Positions 1 through 7,835 of a DNA stretch of 64,000 nt are shown here, piece by piece. The notes beneath the pieces were generated by a model that had not been told where the DNA came from, ran no database searches, and was given only the letters and a program-made list of their open reading frames with translations. The position numbers were made by a program, and so were the translations under genes. The DNA lies in assembly GCF_004346195.1 (NCBI RefSeq), contig NZ_SMAK01000001.1:248001-312000 (forward strand), written 5' to 3'. Source of the stretch: Tepidamorphus gemmatus (GTDB lineage Bacteria; Pseudomonadota; Alphaproteobacteria; Rhizobiales; Tepidamorphaceae). Numbering within the stretch: the first letter of the stretch is position 1; every line of letters starts with the position of its first letter.

Positions 1-226
1 GATAGAGCGAGTCCCGGAGTTCGGATACTGGCTATCCCTCTGGAATTGCGACGAACCTGACGGATGGGAGCGGTTCATCGCATCCGCGAGGCAGTGAAAC
101 GCGCAGGCCTGTCCACCTGCAGTCCTCGCGATCGAGGGCGGCGGGCGGGGACCCGTGTCGCCCTGTCCCGGGCCGTGCCGAGCCCGGTGCGAGGGCGGGA
201 CCTCGCGCCGGCCGCACCGTGTACGC
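1..226. other. No gene recognised at window edge
   Basis: This stretch lies downstream of the SCO1-family gene on the minus strand. It contains only short open frames with arginine/proline-rich, low-complexity translations typical of GC-rich noncoding DNA. I see no tRNA, no clear hairpin with a T-run and no domain-like protein. A gene entering from the left edge cannot be excluded. Confidence 0.4.
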
Positions 227-832
227 TCAGCCGTCGCCGATGAGACGCTTGAGCTTGCCGAGCGCCATCTCGTCGCTCTCGCCATAGGCGATCGTTCCGA
301 CGAACCGGCCGGTCGCGTCCATGAGATAGACCGTCGCCGTGTGGTCGAGCGTATAGCCGCCGTCCTGCTCGACCTTGCGGACATAGACCCGGAACGCCTT
401 GGCTATGGCGTCGATCTGCTCCTGGCTGCCGGTCAGCCCGATCATCCGCTCGTCGAAGGCCGACATGTACTCGGCCAGCGCGTCGGGCGTGTCACGGGCG
501 GGATCGACGCTGACAAAGACGACGTTGAGCCGGTCGGCATCGGCACCGAGCTCGGCGAGCCAGGTGGTCATCTCGTACAGGGTCGTCGGGCAGACGTCGG
601 GGCAGTGGGTGAAGCCGAAGAAGTAGGCGGTCGGCTTGCCGAGGAAATCCTTCTCCGTGACCGTCGCGCCGCGGGTGTCGACCAGCGTGAACGGCCCGCC
701 GACGGAGGCGATGCCGCCGCCGTCGCGGGTGCCCAACAGCTCGTCACGGAACTGACCGGACACTAGCAGGTAGAGAGTGGCCGCCGCGACCAGCAGCACG
801 GCGATCCAGGCGGTCCAGCGTACGACCTTCAT
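227..832 (-). CDS. SCO1/SenC-family copper chaperone
   Basis: A 201-residue membrane-anchored, thioredoxin-fold protein of the SCO1/SenC/PrrC family, which delivers copper to the CuA site of cytochrome c oxidase or acts as a periplasmic thiol reductant. One N-terminal hydrophobic segment (about residues 6-24) anchors a periplasmic domain. The copper ligands of the family are visible: the CPDVC motif (Cys77, Cys81) and the distal histidine His164 in the DHTATVYL segment. Length is normal for the family. The gene follows a PCu(A)C gene on the same strand with an 18-base gap, so the two are probably co-transcribed. Family assignment is firm; the recipient oxidase is not in the window. Confidence 0.93.
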   Translation of the reverse strand: MKVVRWTAWIAVLLVAAATLYLLVSGQFRDELLGTRDGGGIASVGGPFTLVDTRGATVTEKDFLGKPTAYFFGFTHCPDVCPTTLYEMTTWLAELGADADRLNVVFVSVDPARDTPDALAEYMSAFDERMIGLTGSQEQIDAIAKAFRVYVRKVEQDGGYTLDHTATVYLMDATGRFVGTIAYGESDEMALGKLKRLIGDG

Positions 833-850
833 GCGGCGGCCCTCCGTGTG

Positions 851-1321
851 TCAGTGCATGTGGGCCGGGGCCTGCTTGGCCCCGACGCCGGTGGCAACGA
901 ACTCGACGGTGATTTCGCCGGCCTTCTCGAACATGAGCGTTGCCGGAATCCTCTCGCCTTCCCTGAAGCCCTCGGTGACGTCCATGAACATGACATGATA
1001 GCCGCCGGGCTTCAGTTCGACGCTTTCGCCCGGTGCAATTTCGAGACCGCCTGCGACTTCACGCATCTTCATGATGCCCTCCTGCATGGTCATCTCGTGG
1101 ATCTCGCCGCGGGCGGCGCGCGGTGAGGTGAGGGCAATCAGCCGGTCCGCTTCGTTGCCGGTATTGGTGATGACCATGAAACCGCCACCGACCTTGGCGC
1201 CGGGCGGCATGGCGCGGGTCCAGGGGGCTTCGATTTCGATCGAACCGATCCTGTAGTCATGGGCGATGGCCGCGGACGTCACGGCGATGACGAGCGCGGC
1301 GGCGAGCGTTGCAATACGCAT
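851..1321 (-). CDS. PCu(A)C-family periplasmic copper chaperone
   Basis: A 156-residue secreted protein of the PCu(A)C (DUF461) family, which binds Cu(I) in the periplasm and, with SCO1, helps metallate cytochrome oxidase. Residues 1-20 form a signal peptide ending near AIA-HD. The Met/His copper site is present: His75, Met86, then His109-x-Met111 in GGYHVMFM. The C-terminus ends in a His/Met tail (APAHMH) that may add metal ligands. It sits 18 bases upstream of the SCO1 gene on the same strand, a common pairing. Confident family call. Confidence 0.93.
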   Translation of the reverse strand: MRIATLAAALVIAVTSAAIAHDYRIGSIEIEAPWTRAMPPGAKVGGGFMVITNTGNEADRLIALTSPRAARGEIHEMTMQEGIMKMREVAGGLEIAPGESVELKPGGYHVMFMDVTEGFREGERIPATLMFEKAGEITVEFVATGVGAKQAPAHMH

Positions 1322-1396
1322 GTGGACTTCCCTTTAGCCTGAAGCGGACGTCGGGTCCGCGATCCGAACAAGTGCCGGGTGCCCCGGCAGGCTGGT

Positions 1397-1798
1397 TCAG
1401 ACCGGCTGTGCGGGAGGAGCCCGTATCGCGCCCGGCCCGTGCCGGATACCGCTGCCCGCAAACTGGTCCGGCGGAATCGGATCGCCGCGGCGCCCATCGC
1501 CTGGACCGAGATCGGCCGCCGGGCCGGCGCCAACGAGCACGGCCGGTGCCTGCGGGTGCGCGCAGACAATGCAGCACGGCAGGTCATGCCGTTCGGTTGC
1601 CGGATCATCCGCGGCGACGCGCGCGAAGCCCTCGTCGGTGCAGATGATCACCGTACCGTCGGCGAGGCGGGTCGTTGCGAGCGGCGGGTGCAGGCCGGCG
1701 AGCGCGAACAGGCTCGGCAGCATCAGCGCAAGCACCGCCAGCATCGCCAGCGGGCGGCGTTCGCGGAAGATCGGGTCTATGGCGCCACGCAACAACAC
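1397..1798 (-). CDS. Small membrane protein, DUF2946-like
   Basis: A 133-residue protein if translation begins at the GTG at 1798; an internal ATG at 1744 is the alternative, and a longer upstream start would put an implausible Arg-rich leader in front. It has one hydrophobic segment (about residues 17-36) followed by a Cys/His-containing tail: Cys53, then Cys75-Cys76-x2-Cys79 and His81. This layout resembles DUF2946 proteins found beside copper genes, and the neighbours here are PCu(A)C and SCO1. The C-terminal half is low complexity. The assignment rests on layout and context, so it is tentative. If real it would be a metal-related inner-membrane protein. Confidence 0.45.
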   Translation of the reverse strand: MLLRGAIDPIFRERRPLAMLAVLALMLPSLFALAGLHPPLATTRLADGTVIICTDEGFARVAADDPATERHDLPCCIVCAHPQAPAVLVGAGPAADLGPGDGRRGDPIPPDQFAGSGIRHGPGAIRAPPAQPV

Positions 1799-1993
1799 GG
1801 ATCCATTGTAGTGCACGCGAGGCCGGATGGGGAGCGACACTGTGGCGCAGCGGCCGAGCAGGCCGGTCCGCAGCGGGCCGCGCGCAAGGCGGCTGTGCAT
1901 CCTCGCCGCTTGCGATATCGGCGCGGGGGCGCCAATCTCACGGTCGACAGGAACATGCGGCAGCGACAGCTACCGCGGCGGGGAGGGTGCGGC

Positions 1994-3148
1994 ATGGACG
2001 AGATTCGCGTGGCGACGTTTGCGGGGCCGGGCGAACCCCCGATCATCCGCACGGTGCCGCGGCCGAAGGTACCGCCGAAGGGCGCGCTGATAAGGATCGG
2101 CGCGTGTGGCGTCTGCGGCACCGACCAGCACATCCTCAAGGGCCACTGGCCAAAGCCGCTGCCCTGGCCGTTCACGCTGGGTCACGAGCTTGCCGGCGAG
2201 ATCGTCGAGATCGGCGAGGAGCTGACCGAGGATTTCATGGGCAAGCCGTTGACAGTCGGCTCGCGGGTGATGCTGCCGCCGCTGATGCCGTGCGGCTCGT
2301 GCTACTACTGCGTCCACTATCCCGAGACCGCCAACAAGTGCCTGACGCCGGTCTATTACGGGCGCTACCTCGGCTTCGACAAGCCACCGCACCTGTGGGG
2401 CGGCTTCGCGGAGATGGTCTATGTCGATCTCGGCGAATTGCCCGGCACCAAGATATACCGGCTGCCCGATGACATGCCCTATCTGCTCGGCTCGCTGTCC
2501 GAGCCGCTGACCTCCTGCATCCGAGCCTTCTCGCGCGCACAGCGGATCGGCGCCTTCCCGTGGGGAGCGACCGTCGTCATCCAGGGCACGGGGCCGATCG
2601 GCATTCTGGCGATTGCCGCGGCACTCGAGATGGGCGCGGGCCGCGTGATCGCGGTCGGCGCGCCGGAGGACCCGCGTCTCAGACTCGCCCGCGAGTTCGG
2701 CGCCGAGGCGACGGTCGATATCGAGAAGTTCAAGACACCGGACGAACGGATCGCGGCGGTGCGCGACATCGTCGGGGGATTCGGCGCCGATCTGGTGATG
2801 GACTGCTCGGGCCATCCGAGCGCCGGGCCGGAGGGCATCGAGTTCCTGCGCGACGGCGGTACCTATGTCGAGATGGGCCAGTTCACCGACGCCGGCTCGA
2901 TCGAGACCAACTGGCACCGCATCTGTACCAAGGATCTCAACGTGCTCGGCTCGTGGGCCTTCACCGCCAACGACCTGGCGCTCGGCGTCGCCATGCTCGA
3001 CAAGGCGCGCGACCGCTATCCCTGGCGCAGGATGCAGACGCTCTATCCCTTCGACGAGGACGGCGTGACGCGCGCCGTCGCCGACGCGATGGCGATGCGC
3101 ACGGTGAAGTCGACCATCATTCCCAACCCGGACCTTGCGGACGCATGA
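1994..3148 (+). CDS. Zinc-dependent alcohol dehydrogenase (MDR superfamily)
   Basis: A 384-residue medium-chain dehydrogenase/reductase. The catalytic zinc ligands are seen as Cys41 (GVCGTD) and His64-Glu65 (GHE). A structural zinc cluster follows at Cys100, Cys103, Cys106 and Cys116. The cofactor-binding turn is GTGPIG in the middle of the protein. I chose the ATG at 1994 because GGGAGG lies just upstream and the protein aligns with the MDR N-terminus from there; the open frame continues upstream without family similarity. The stop overlaps the next gene's start (ATGA), so the two are translationally coupled. The substrate cannot be read from sequence; threonine/sorbitol-type and other alcohol dehydrogenases are possible. 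Confidence 0.9.
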   Translation: MDEIRVATFAGPGEPPIIRTVPRPKVPPKGALIRIGACGVCGTDQHILKGHWPKPLPWPFTLGHELAGEIVEIGEELTEDFMGKPLTVGSRVMLPPLMPCGSCYYCVHYPETANKCLTPVYYGRYLGFDKPPHLWGGFAEMVYVDLGELPGTKIYRLPDDMPYLLGSLSEPLTSCIRAFSRAQRIGAFPWGATVVIQGTGPIGILAIAAALEMGAGRVIAVGAPEDPRLRLAREFGAEATVDIEKFKTPDERIAAVRDIVGGFGADLVMDCSGHPSAGPEGIEFLRDGGTYVEMGQFTDAGSIETNWHRICTKDLNVLGSWAFTANDLALGVAMLDKARDRYPWRRMQTLYPFDEDGVTRAVADAMAMRTVKSTIIPNPDLADA

Positions 3149-3906
3149 GGGCACAGGGACCCGAACCGGTACGGATCGCGATGTGGTCCGGGCCGCGCAA
3201 CATCTCGACGGCGATGATGCGCTCGTTCGGCAACCGGCCGGACACGCATGTGGTGGACGAGCCGTTCTATGCCGCCTATCTGGCGATGACCGGGATCGAC
3301 CATCCGATGCGCGAGGAGGTCATCGCCGCCGGCGAGACGGACTGGCGCAAGGTGGTGGAGCAGCTGACCGGCCCGCTTCCTGACGGCCGGACCGTGCTCT
3401 ACCAGAAGCACATGACGCACCACATGCTGCCGGAGATCGGCACCGACTGGCTCGACGCGATGGTGAACGCGTTCCTGATCCGCCGGCCGGAGAACGTCCT
3501 CGCTTCTTATGTCCGCAAGCGCGAGGCAGTTACGTTCGATGACATCGGCTTCGCGCGGCAGGGCGAGCTGTTCGACCGGGTTGCGGACCGGCTCGGCGCG
3601 GCGCCACCGGTGGTCGATGCCCACGACATCCTGTGCGACCCGCGCGGAGTGCTGTCGGTGCTGTGCGAACGGCTCGGCGTGGCGTTCAGCGAGGCGATGC
3701 TGTCCTGGCCGCGCGGCTTCCGGACCACTGACGGGGTCTGGGGCGCCCATTGGTACGAGGCGGTCGCGGCCTCGACGGGATTTGCGCCGCCGGGGCCGGA
3801 GATCGCCGATCTGCCGCCACACCTGCTGCCGATCGCCGAGAAGGCACGTCCGATCTACGAAAGCCTGGCACGCTACAGGATCCGCGGTCGCGACGCGGCA
3901 GCGTGA
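3145..3906 (+). CDS. Sulfotransferase-like P-loop protein
   Basis: A 253-residue protein with an N-terminal phosphosulfate-loop-like motif, WSGPRNIST (about residues 14-22), followed by the HVVDEP and LIRRPENVLASY segments typical of the sulfotransferase-like P-loop family. Members are often annotated only as sulfotransferase family or HAD-like. I recall fusions of this domain to branched-chain aminotransferase-like proteins in plants and some bacteria; a separate aminotransferase IV gene lies at 26.7 kb in this window. The start ATG overlaps the stop of the alcohol dehydrogenase gene by four bases. Substrate and true sulfotransferase activity are unknown. Confidence 0.75.
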   Translation: MRAQGPEPVRIAMWSGPRNISTAMMRSFGNRPDTHVVDEPFYAAYLAMTGIDHPMREEVIAAGETDWRKVVEQLTGPLPDGRTVLYQKHMTHHMLPEIGTDWLDAMVNAFLIRRPENVLASYVRKREAVTFDDIGFARQGELFDRVADRLGAAPPVVDAHDILCDPRGVLSVLCERLGVAFSEAMLSWPRGFRTTDGVWGAHWYEAVAASTGFAPPGPEIADLPPHLLPIAEKARPIYESLARYRIRGRDAAA

Positions 3907-3909
3907 GGC

Positions 3910-3931
3910 GCGCGGCGCTCAGGCGCCGCGC
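3910..3931. terminator. Perfect GC hairpin between convergent genes
   Basis: GCGCGGCGC and GCGCCGCGC form a perfect 9-bp stem around a TCAG loop. It sits between the end of the sulfotransferase-like gene (+) and fliJ (-), and the loop contains the fliJ stop codon. There is no T-run, so intrinsic termination is uncertain, but the position suits a shared bidirectional terminator or RNA 3'-end stabiliser. Confidence 0.5.
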
Positions 3932-4332
3932 ATGTGCAGTGTCAGGCCGATGCCATCCATCTCGGACTGGGACCGTTTGATCTCGGCCTGGCGGTCACGC
4001 TCCTGATTGCGCTCCTCCAGGAGCTCGACCTTCTTCAGCTCCTGGAAGGCCTCCGCCAATTCTTCGCGGGCCTCCTCGAGCTGCTGCTGCAGGCCAGCCA
4101 CCGAACCGCGCAGGTTGTCGCGGCGCTGCATCGCCGCCTTGGCGAAGGTCGGATAGGCGAAATGGGTGACGTCGGTGATGCCGACCCGGCGCTCTTCCTC
4201 GGCGATCTGCCGGTCGAGCTCGTCGGCCATCCGCTGGAAGTCGGCGACCATCGTCTCGATCTGGGCCACCTTCCGGCGCTTCTCGTCAACTTGGAACCGC
4301 TTGAGACGGATGAGGTTGTCACGCGATTTCAT
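3919..4332 (-). CDS. fliJ: Flagellar export chaperone FliJ
   Basis: A 137-residue, highly charged, almost entirely coiled-coil protein, as expected for FliJ, the central stalk-like component of the flagellar type III export ATPase complex. The start [21 protein letters not shown] matches alphaproteobacterial FliJ in character. Its start overlaps the end of fliI by four bases (4329-4332), the usual fliI-fliJ order, so the two are translationally coupled. FliJ binds the FliI hexamer and FlhA, also encoded here. The last codons lie in a strong hairpin. FliJ diverges strongly in sequence, but context makes the call safe. Confidence 0.9.
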   Translation of the reverse strand: MKSRDNLIRLKRFQVDEKRRKVAQIETMVADFQRMADELDRQIAEEERRVGITDVTHFAYPTFAKAAMQRRDNLRGSVAGLQQQLEEAREELAEAFQELKKVELLEERNQERDRQAEIKRSQSEMDGIGLTLHMRGA

Positions 4333-5681
4333 TTCTGGATACTCCCGCGAACATTGGCGTCGTCCTCACCTGATCCAAACACGATCCGTGCCAGCCGCGC
4401 GTAGCCCTCGGCGATGGTGGTCGTCTCGCCCTTGGCCTGGGCAAGGAATTCCTCGAGTGCGTCGTGCCGTGCGATCGCCTCGTCGACGGCAGCATCTGCA
4501 CCGCGGCGATAGGCGCCGAGCCGGATCAGTTCCTCCATGTCGCTGTAGGTCGCCATGAGCTGGCGCGCCTTTCGGATTGCCGGCAGGTAGTCGGGATCGG
4601 CCGAGCCGGGCATCGTGCGCGAGACCGACTTCGAGACGTTTATGGCAGGAAACCGCCCACGTTCGGCGATCGCGCGCTCCATGACGATGTGGCCATCGAC
4701 AATGCCGCGGACCGCGTCGGCGATCGGCTCGTTGTGGTCGTCGCCCTCCACCAGCACGGTGAACAGCCCGGTGATCGATCCCCGACCGGCACCGGGGCCC
4801 GCCCGCTCGAGCAGGCGGGGCAGTTCGGTGAAGACGGTTGGCGTGTAGCCCTTGGCGGTCGGCGGCTCGCCGCCGGCCAGACCGATCTCGCGCTGTGCCA
4901 TCGCGAAACGGGTGAGCGAGTCGATCAGGCACAGCACATCGCGGCCCTCGTCGCGGAAGTACTCGGCTATGGTCATCGTCAGCCAGGCAGCCTGACGCCG
5001 CATCAACGCCGTTTCGTCCGACGTCGCCACGACCACCACGGCGTTCGCCAGTCCTTCGGGCCCGAGATCATCCTCGATGAATTCCTGTACCTCCCGACCG
5101 CGCTCGCCGATCAGGCCGATCACCGTCACGTCGGCGGCGGCCTGGCGCGCCAGCATGGAGAACAGCACCGACTTGCCGACGCCGGACCCCGCGAAGATGC
5201 CCATTCGCTGGCCACGGCAACAGGTCAGGAAGGTGTTGATCGCGCGCACGCCAAGATCGATCGGCGCGCCCACGCGGGAGCGGGCATGGGCCGGCGGCGG
5301 CAAGGCCCGCAGCGGCGCAGGGGCGGGACCGGCAGGGATCGGTCCCTTGCCGTCGATGGGCTCGCCGTGGGCATTGATGACGCGGCCGAGCCAGCCCGGC
5401 CCGGGCCGCACCACGGCGTCCTCACTGACCAACACGGCCCGGCAGCCCATGCGGACCCCTTCGAGTGGTCCGAAAGCCATGCAGATCGCCCGGTTGTCAC
5501 TGAAGCCGACGACCTCGCACAGCACCGGTCGGTCGCCGGCATCGTCGATCCTGATGCGCGAGCCTATGCGCATGGCCTGCAGCGGCCCGGCGATCTCGAT
5601 CAGCAGGCCACGCACGGTCGTGACGCGGCCAAACATCTCGGTGTCCTGCAGCGCGGCGATCTCGTCGATCAGCGCCCTCAC
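4329..5681 (-). CDS. fliI: Flagellar export ATPase FliI
   Basis: A 450-residue F1-beta-like ATPase that energises the flagellar type III export gate. The Walker A motif GSGVGKS is at about residues 165-171, the Walker B region is [12 protein letters not shown], and [10 protein letters not shown] follows the P-loop as in FliI/YscN. The start codon is GTG at 5681, preceded by GA/GG-rich Shine-Dalgarno-like sequence. It is transcribed divergently from ctrA across a 365-base region holding two CtrA-type boxes and several GANTC sites, so control by CtrA is likely, as for class II flagellar genes in Caulobacter. It is followed by fliJ with a 4-base overlap. Confidence 0.96.
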   Translation of the reverse strand: MRALIDEIAALQDTEMFGRVTTVRGLLIEIAGPLQAMRIGSRIRIDDAGDRPVLCEVVGFSDNRAICMAFGPLEGVRMGCRAVLVSEDAVVRPGPGWLGRVINAHGEPIDGKGPIPAGPAPAPLRALPPPAHARSRVGAPIDLGVRAINTFLTCCRGQRMGIFAGSGVGKSVLFSMLARQAAADVTVIGLIGERGREVQEFIEDDLGPEGLANAVVVVATSDETALMRRQAAWLTMTIAEYFRDEGRDVLCLIDSLTRFAMAQREIGLAGGEPPTAKGYTPTVFTELPRLLERAGPGAGRGSITGLFTVLVEGDDHNEPIADAVRGIVDGHIVMERAIAERGRFPAINVSKSVSRTMPGSADPDYLPAIRKARQLMATYSDMEELIRLGAYRRGADAAVDEAIARHDALEEFLAQAKGETTTIAEGYARLARIVFGSGEDDANVRGSIQK

Positions 5682-5706
5682 GTCCCCACCCCCTTCGAGC
5701 CGTCTG

Positions 5707-5721
5707 CTAACGATTCGTTTA
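5707..5721. promoter_or_regulatory. Candidate CtrA box (CTAA-N7-TTTA) with GANTC
   Basis: CTAA, seven bases, TTTA lies 26 bases upstream of the fliI start codon, one mismatch per half from TTAA-N7-TTAA. The spacer contains GATTC, a GANTC methylation site. It is a weak box on its own but lies close to a second box at 5752. Confidence 0.35.
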
Positions 5722-5966
5722 CGGCTCCCGACAATAATTTCGGTAAACCCCTTAAGGGCACGTAAACCAACCCCGCGCGGGGCAGGTCGGTCGAGCGGCG
5801 AGTCGATAGAGTCGCTTGACGGAGTTTCTTCATTTCAGATCTTAAGACCTATGATCCAATTTTCGTTGGGAATCTCAGGTATATGGACTGAAATCCGAAG
5901 ACGGCTCATGGGGCATGGTTGACGGAAAAGAGGTTTTGTTAACCAATGGGGCATAGGCTGCGATTC
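5712..5966. promoter_or_regulatory. GANTC-rich ctrA/fliI intergenic region
   Basis: Five GANTC (CcrM methylation) sites start at 5712, 5800, 5809, 5870 and 5962, where base composition predicts about one. A TTAACCAAT half-site for CtrA lies at 5939-5947. In Caulobacter the ctrA P1 promoter is shut off by GANTC methylation and CtrA autoregulates its gene. This region separates divergent fliI and ctrA and has the features needed for both controls. Confidence 0.45.
5752..5766. promoter_or_regulatory. Candidate CtrA box (TTAA-N7-TAAA) before fliI
   Basis: TTAA-GGGCACG-TAAA matches the CtrA consensus TTAA-N7-TTAA in seven of eight defined positions. It is 71 bases upstream of the fliI GTG, where a box overlapping the -35 region of a CtrA-activated flagellar promoter would be expected. 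It could also serve the divergent ctrA gene. Confidence 0.5.
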
Positions 5967-6046
5967 GCGGCAACCAGTAGGTTGCGTACCGGTCGCCCGC
6001 GATCGCGGGGCGCCCTGCCCAGAAAGGCATGCGGAAGGGGATTGGC

Positions 6047-6730
6047 ATGCGAGTTCTGCTGATCGAGGACGACAGCGCGACCGCGCAGAGCATCGAGCTG
6101 ATGCTCAAGTCCGAGAACTTCAACGTCTATACGACGGACCTCGGCGAGGAAGGCATCGACCTCGGCAAGCTGTACGACTACGACATCATCCTGCTCGATC
6201 TGAACCTGCCCGACATGAGCGGTTACGAGGTCCTCAAGACCCTGCGCGTGTCGAAGGTGAAGACGCCGATCCTGATCCTGTCCGGGCTCGCCGGCATCGA
6301 GGACAAGGTGCGCGGCCTCGGCTTCGGCGCCGACGACTATCTGACCAAGCCGTTCCACAAGGACGAACTGGTCGCGCGCATCCATGCCATCGTGCGCCGC
6401 TCCAAGGGACATGCGGAATCCGTGATCGAGACGGGTGACCTCAGGGTCAATCTCGATACCAAGACCGTCGAGGTGAACGGCCAGCGCGTGCATCTGACCG
6501 GCAAGGAATACCAGATGCTGGAGCTCCTCTCGCTGCGCAAGGGCACGACGCTGACCAAGGAAATGTTCCTCAACCATCTCTATGGCGGCATGGACGAGCC
6601 GGAGCTGAAGATCATCGACGTCTTCATCTGCAAGCTGCGCAAGAAGCTGTCCGCGGCGACCGGCGGCAAGAACTACATCGAGACGGTCTGGGGTCGCGGC
6701 TACGTGCTGCGCGATCCGGAAGTCGCCTGA
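6047..6730 (+). CDS. ctrA: Cell-cycle response regulator CtrA
   Basis: A 227-residue OmpR-type response regulator: receiver domain (about 1-115) with phospho-acceptor Asp51 and KPF motif, then a winged-helix DNA-binding domain ending in WGRGYVLRD. The sequence is nearly colinear with Caulobacter CtrA, which controls flagellar, chemotaxis and division genes and is phosphorylated through CckA-ChpT. I chose the ATG at 6047 (MRVLLIEDD) because GGAAGGGG precedes it; an in-frame ATG 18 bases earlier is less likely. ChpT and the CtrA co-repressor SciP are also in this window. The C-terminus ends in Val-Ala rather than the Ala-Ala degron of Caulobacter, so ClpXP recognition may differ. Confidence 0.97.
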   Translation: MRVLLIEDDSATAQSIELMLKSENFNVYTTDLGEEGIDLGKLYDYDIILLDLNLPDMSGYEVLKTLRVSKVKTPILILSGLAGIEDKVRGLGFGADDYLTKPFHKDELVARIHAIVRRSKGHAESVIETGDLRVNLDTKTVEVNGQRVHLTGKEYQMLELLSLRKGTTLTKEMFLNHLYGGMDEPELKIIDVFICKLRKKLSAATGGKNYIETVWGRGYVLRDPEVA

Positions 6731-6752
6731 CGAGACTAGCCCCCCCTTTCCC

Positions 6753-6777
6753 GGTGCTGCGCTTCGGCAGCAGCACC
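6753..6777. terminator. Hairpin with TTCG loop between ctrA and cheR
   Basis: GGTGCTGC and GCAGCACC pair around GCTTCGGCA, which can close a TTCG tetraloop. The hairpin lies 23 bases past the ctrA stop and between convergent ctrA and cheR. There is no T-run. The rest of 6731-6971 shows nothing gene-like. Confidence 0.45.
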
Positions 6778-6971
6778 CGACGATAGCCCCGCACGGTGCG
6801 GCGGCTCGCTGTTTCGTGACCGACGCATTTCGCGCTTGCCCGTCCAAACCCCTGGCTGGCACGATCTGCGACCTGTCCGGCGTCTTCGCGGATCGGCTTC
6901 GCCGTCCGGGATGACGCACGCAGGCCGCGTCCGCGCTCGCGCCAAGGGCGTGGATGCTGCCAGAACGCCGA

Positions 6972-7835
6972 TCAGGCGCTGCGCATGGTGGCGGCGAGGG
7001 GGGCGATCGGCACGACCTGGGCCCCGGGGGCCGCGATCTGGTAGAGGCCGCGCTTGTCCGGCACCGGCTGGAAGCGGTCGGTGAGGCCGACTACGGTCTC
7101 GGCCGCGCCAAGCACGAGATACCCGTCCGGCTCGAGTATGCCGGCGATGCGGCCAAGAACTTCCGCCTTGGTCTGCCGATCGAAATAGATCAGGACATTG
7201 CGGCAGAACACGATGTCGAAACGGCCGAGGCCGGCGAAGCTGGACAGGAGGTTGAACTTCTGCCAGCGCACCATGCGGCGGATCGTGGGGTCGAGCTCCC
7301 AGACATCGCCCTTCTGACTGAAGTACTTGACCAGGAGCTGGATCGGCAGGCCGCGCTGCACCTCGAACTGGCTGTACGTACCGGCCTTGCCCCGCTCCAT
7401 CACGCTTTCCGCGATGTCGGTGGCGAGGATGTCGACGCGCCATCCGTTGAGCCGCGAATCCTCGCGAACCATCAGCGCCAGCGAGTAGGGCTCCTGGCCG
7501 GTCGAGGCCGCGGCGCACCAGATCCGCAATTCGCGTCGCGCAGCGCGCGCCTGCAGCATGCGCGGCACCATGACGTCGCGGAAGTTCTCGAACGGAACCC
7601 GATCCCGGAAGAACGAGGATTCATTGGTCGTCATCGCCTCGACGACCGCATATTTCAGCCTGGCATCAGCGGACGTCCGGATTGCGTTAATCAGCGCCGT
7701 CAGGTCGGCCAGGCCCGCGCGCCGCGCAATCGGCGTCAGCCGTGCCTCGACCAGGTAGCGCTTGTCGTCGGCGAGATCGAGACCGGACTGGCTGCGCAGG
7801 AAATCCCGGAGGAAACTGAAATCCTGGGGCGTCAT
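6972..7835 (-). CDS. cheR: Chemotaxis protein methyltransferase CheR
   Basis: A 287-residue SAM-dependent methyltransferase that methylates glutamates of chemoreceptors. The N-terminal all-helical CheR domain (about 1-75) is followed by the Rossmann methyltransferase domain with WCAAASTGQEPYS (the SAM-binding turn), DILATDI and FCRNVLIYFD. The start ATG at 7835 overlaps the cheB stop (7832-7834), so cheB-cheR are coupled. Upstream in-frame codons belong to the cheB reading region and give no family similarity. The gene closes the cheA-cheW-cheY-cheB-cheR block. No chemoreceptor gene is in this window. Confidence 0.95.
   Translation of the reverse strand: MTPQDFSFLRDFLRSQSGLDLADDKRYLVEARLTPIARRAGLADLTALINAIRTSADARLKYAVVEAMTTNESSFFRDRVPFENFRDVMVPRMLQARAARRELRIWCAAASTGQEPYSLALMVREDSRLNGWRVDILATDIAESVMERGKAGTYSQFEVQRGLPIQLLVKYFSQKGDVWELDPTIRRMVRWQKFNLLSSFAGLGRFDIVFCRNVLIYFDRQTKAEVLGRIAGILEPDGYLVLGAAETVVGLTDRFQPVPDKRGLYQIAAPGAQVVPIAPLAATMRSA

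Noticed and set aside
1970-3154. Long minus-strand ORF of about 394 codons opposite the alcohol dehydrogenase gene
   Set aside because: It is antisense to a clear zinc dehydrogenase and has His/Arg-rich composition without any domain pattern.
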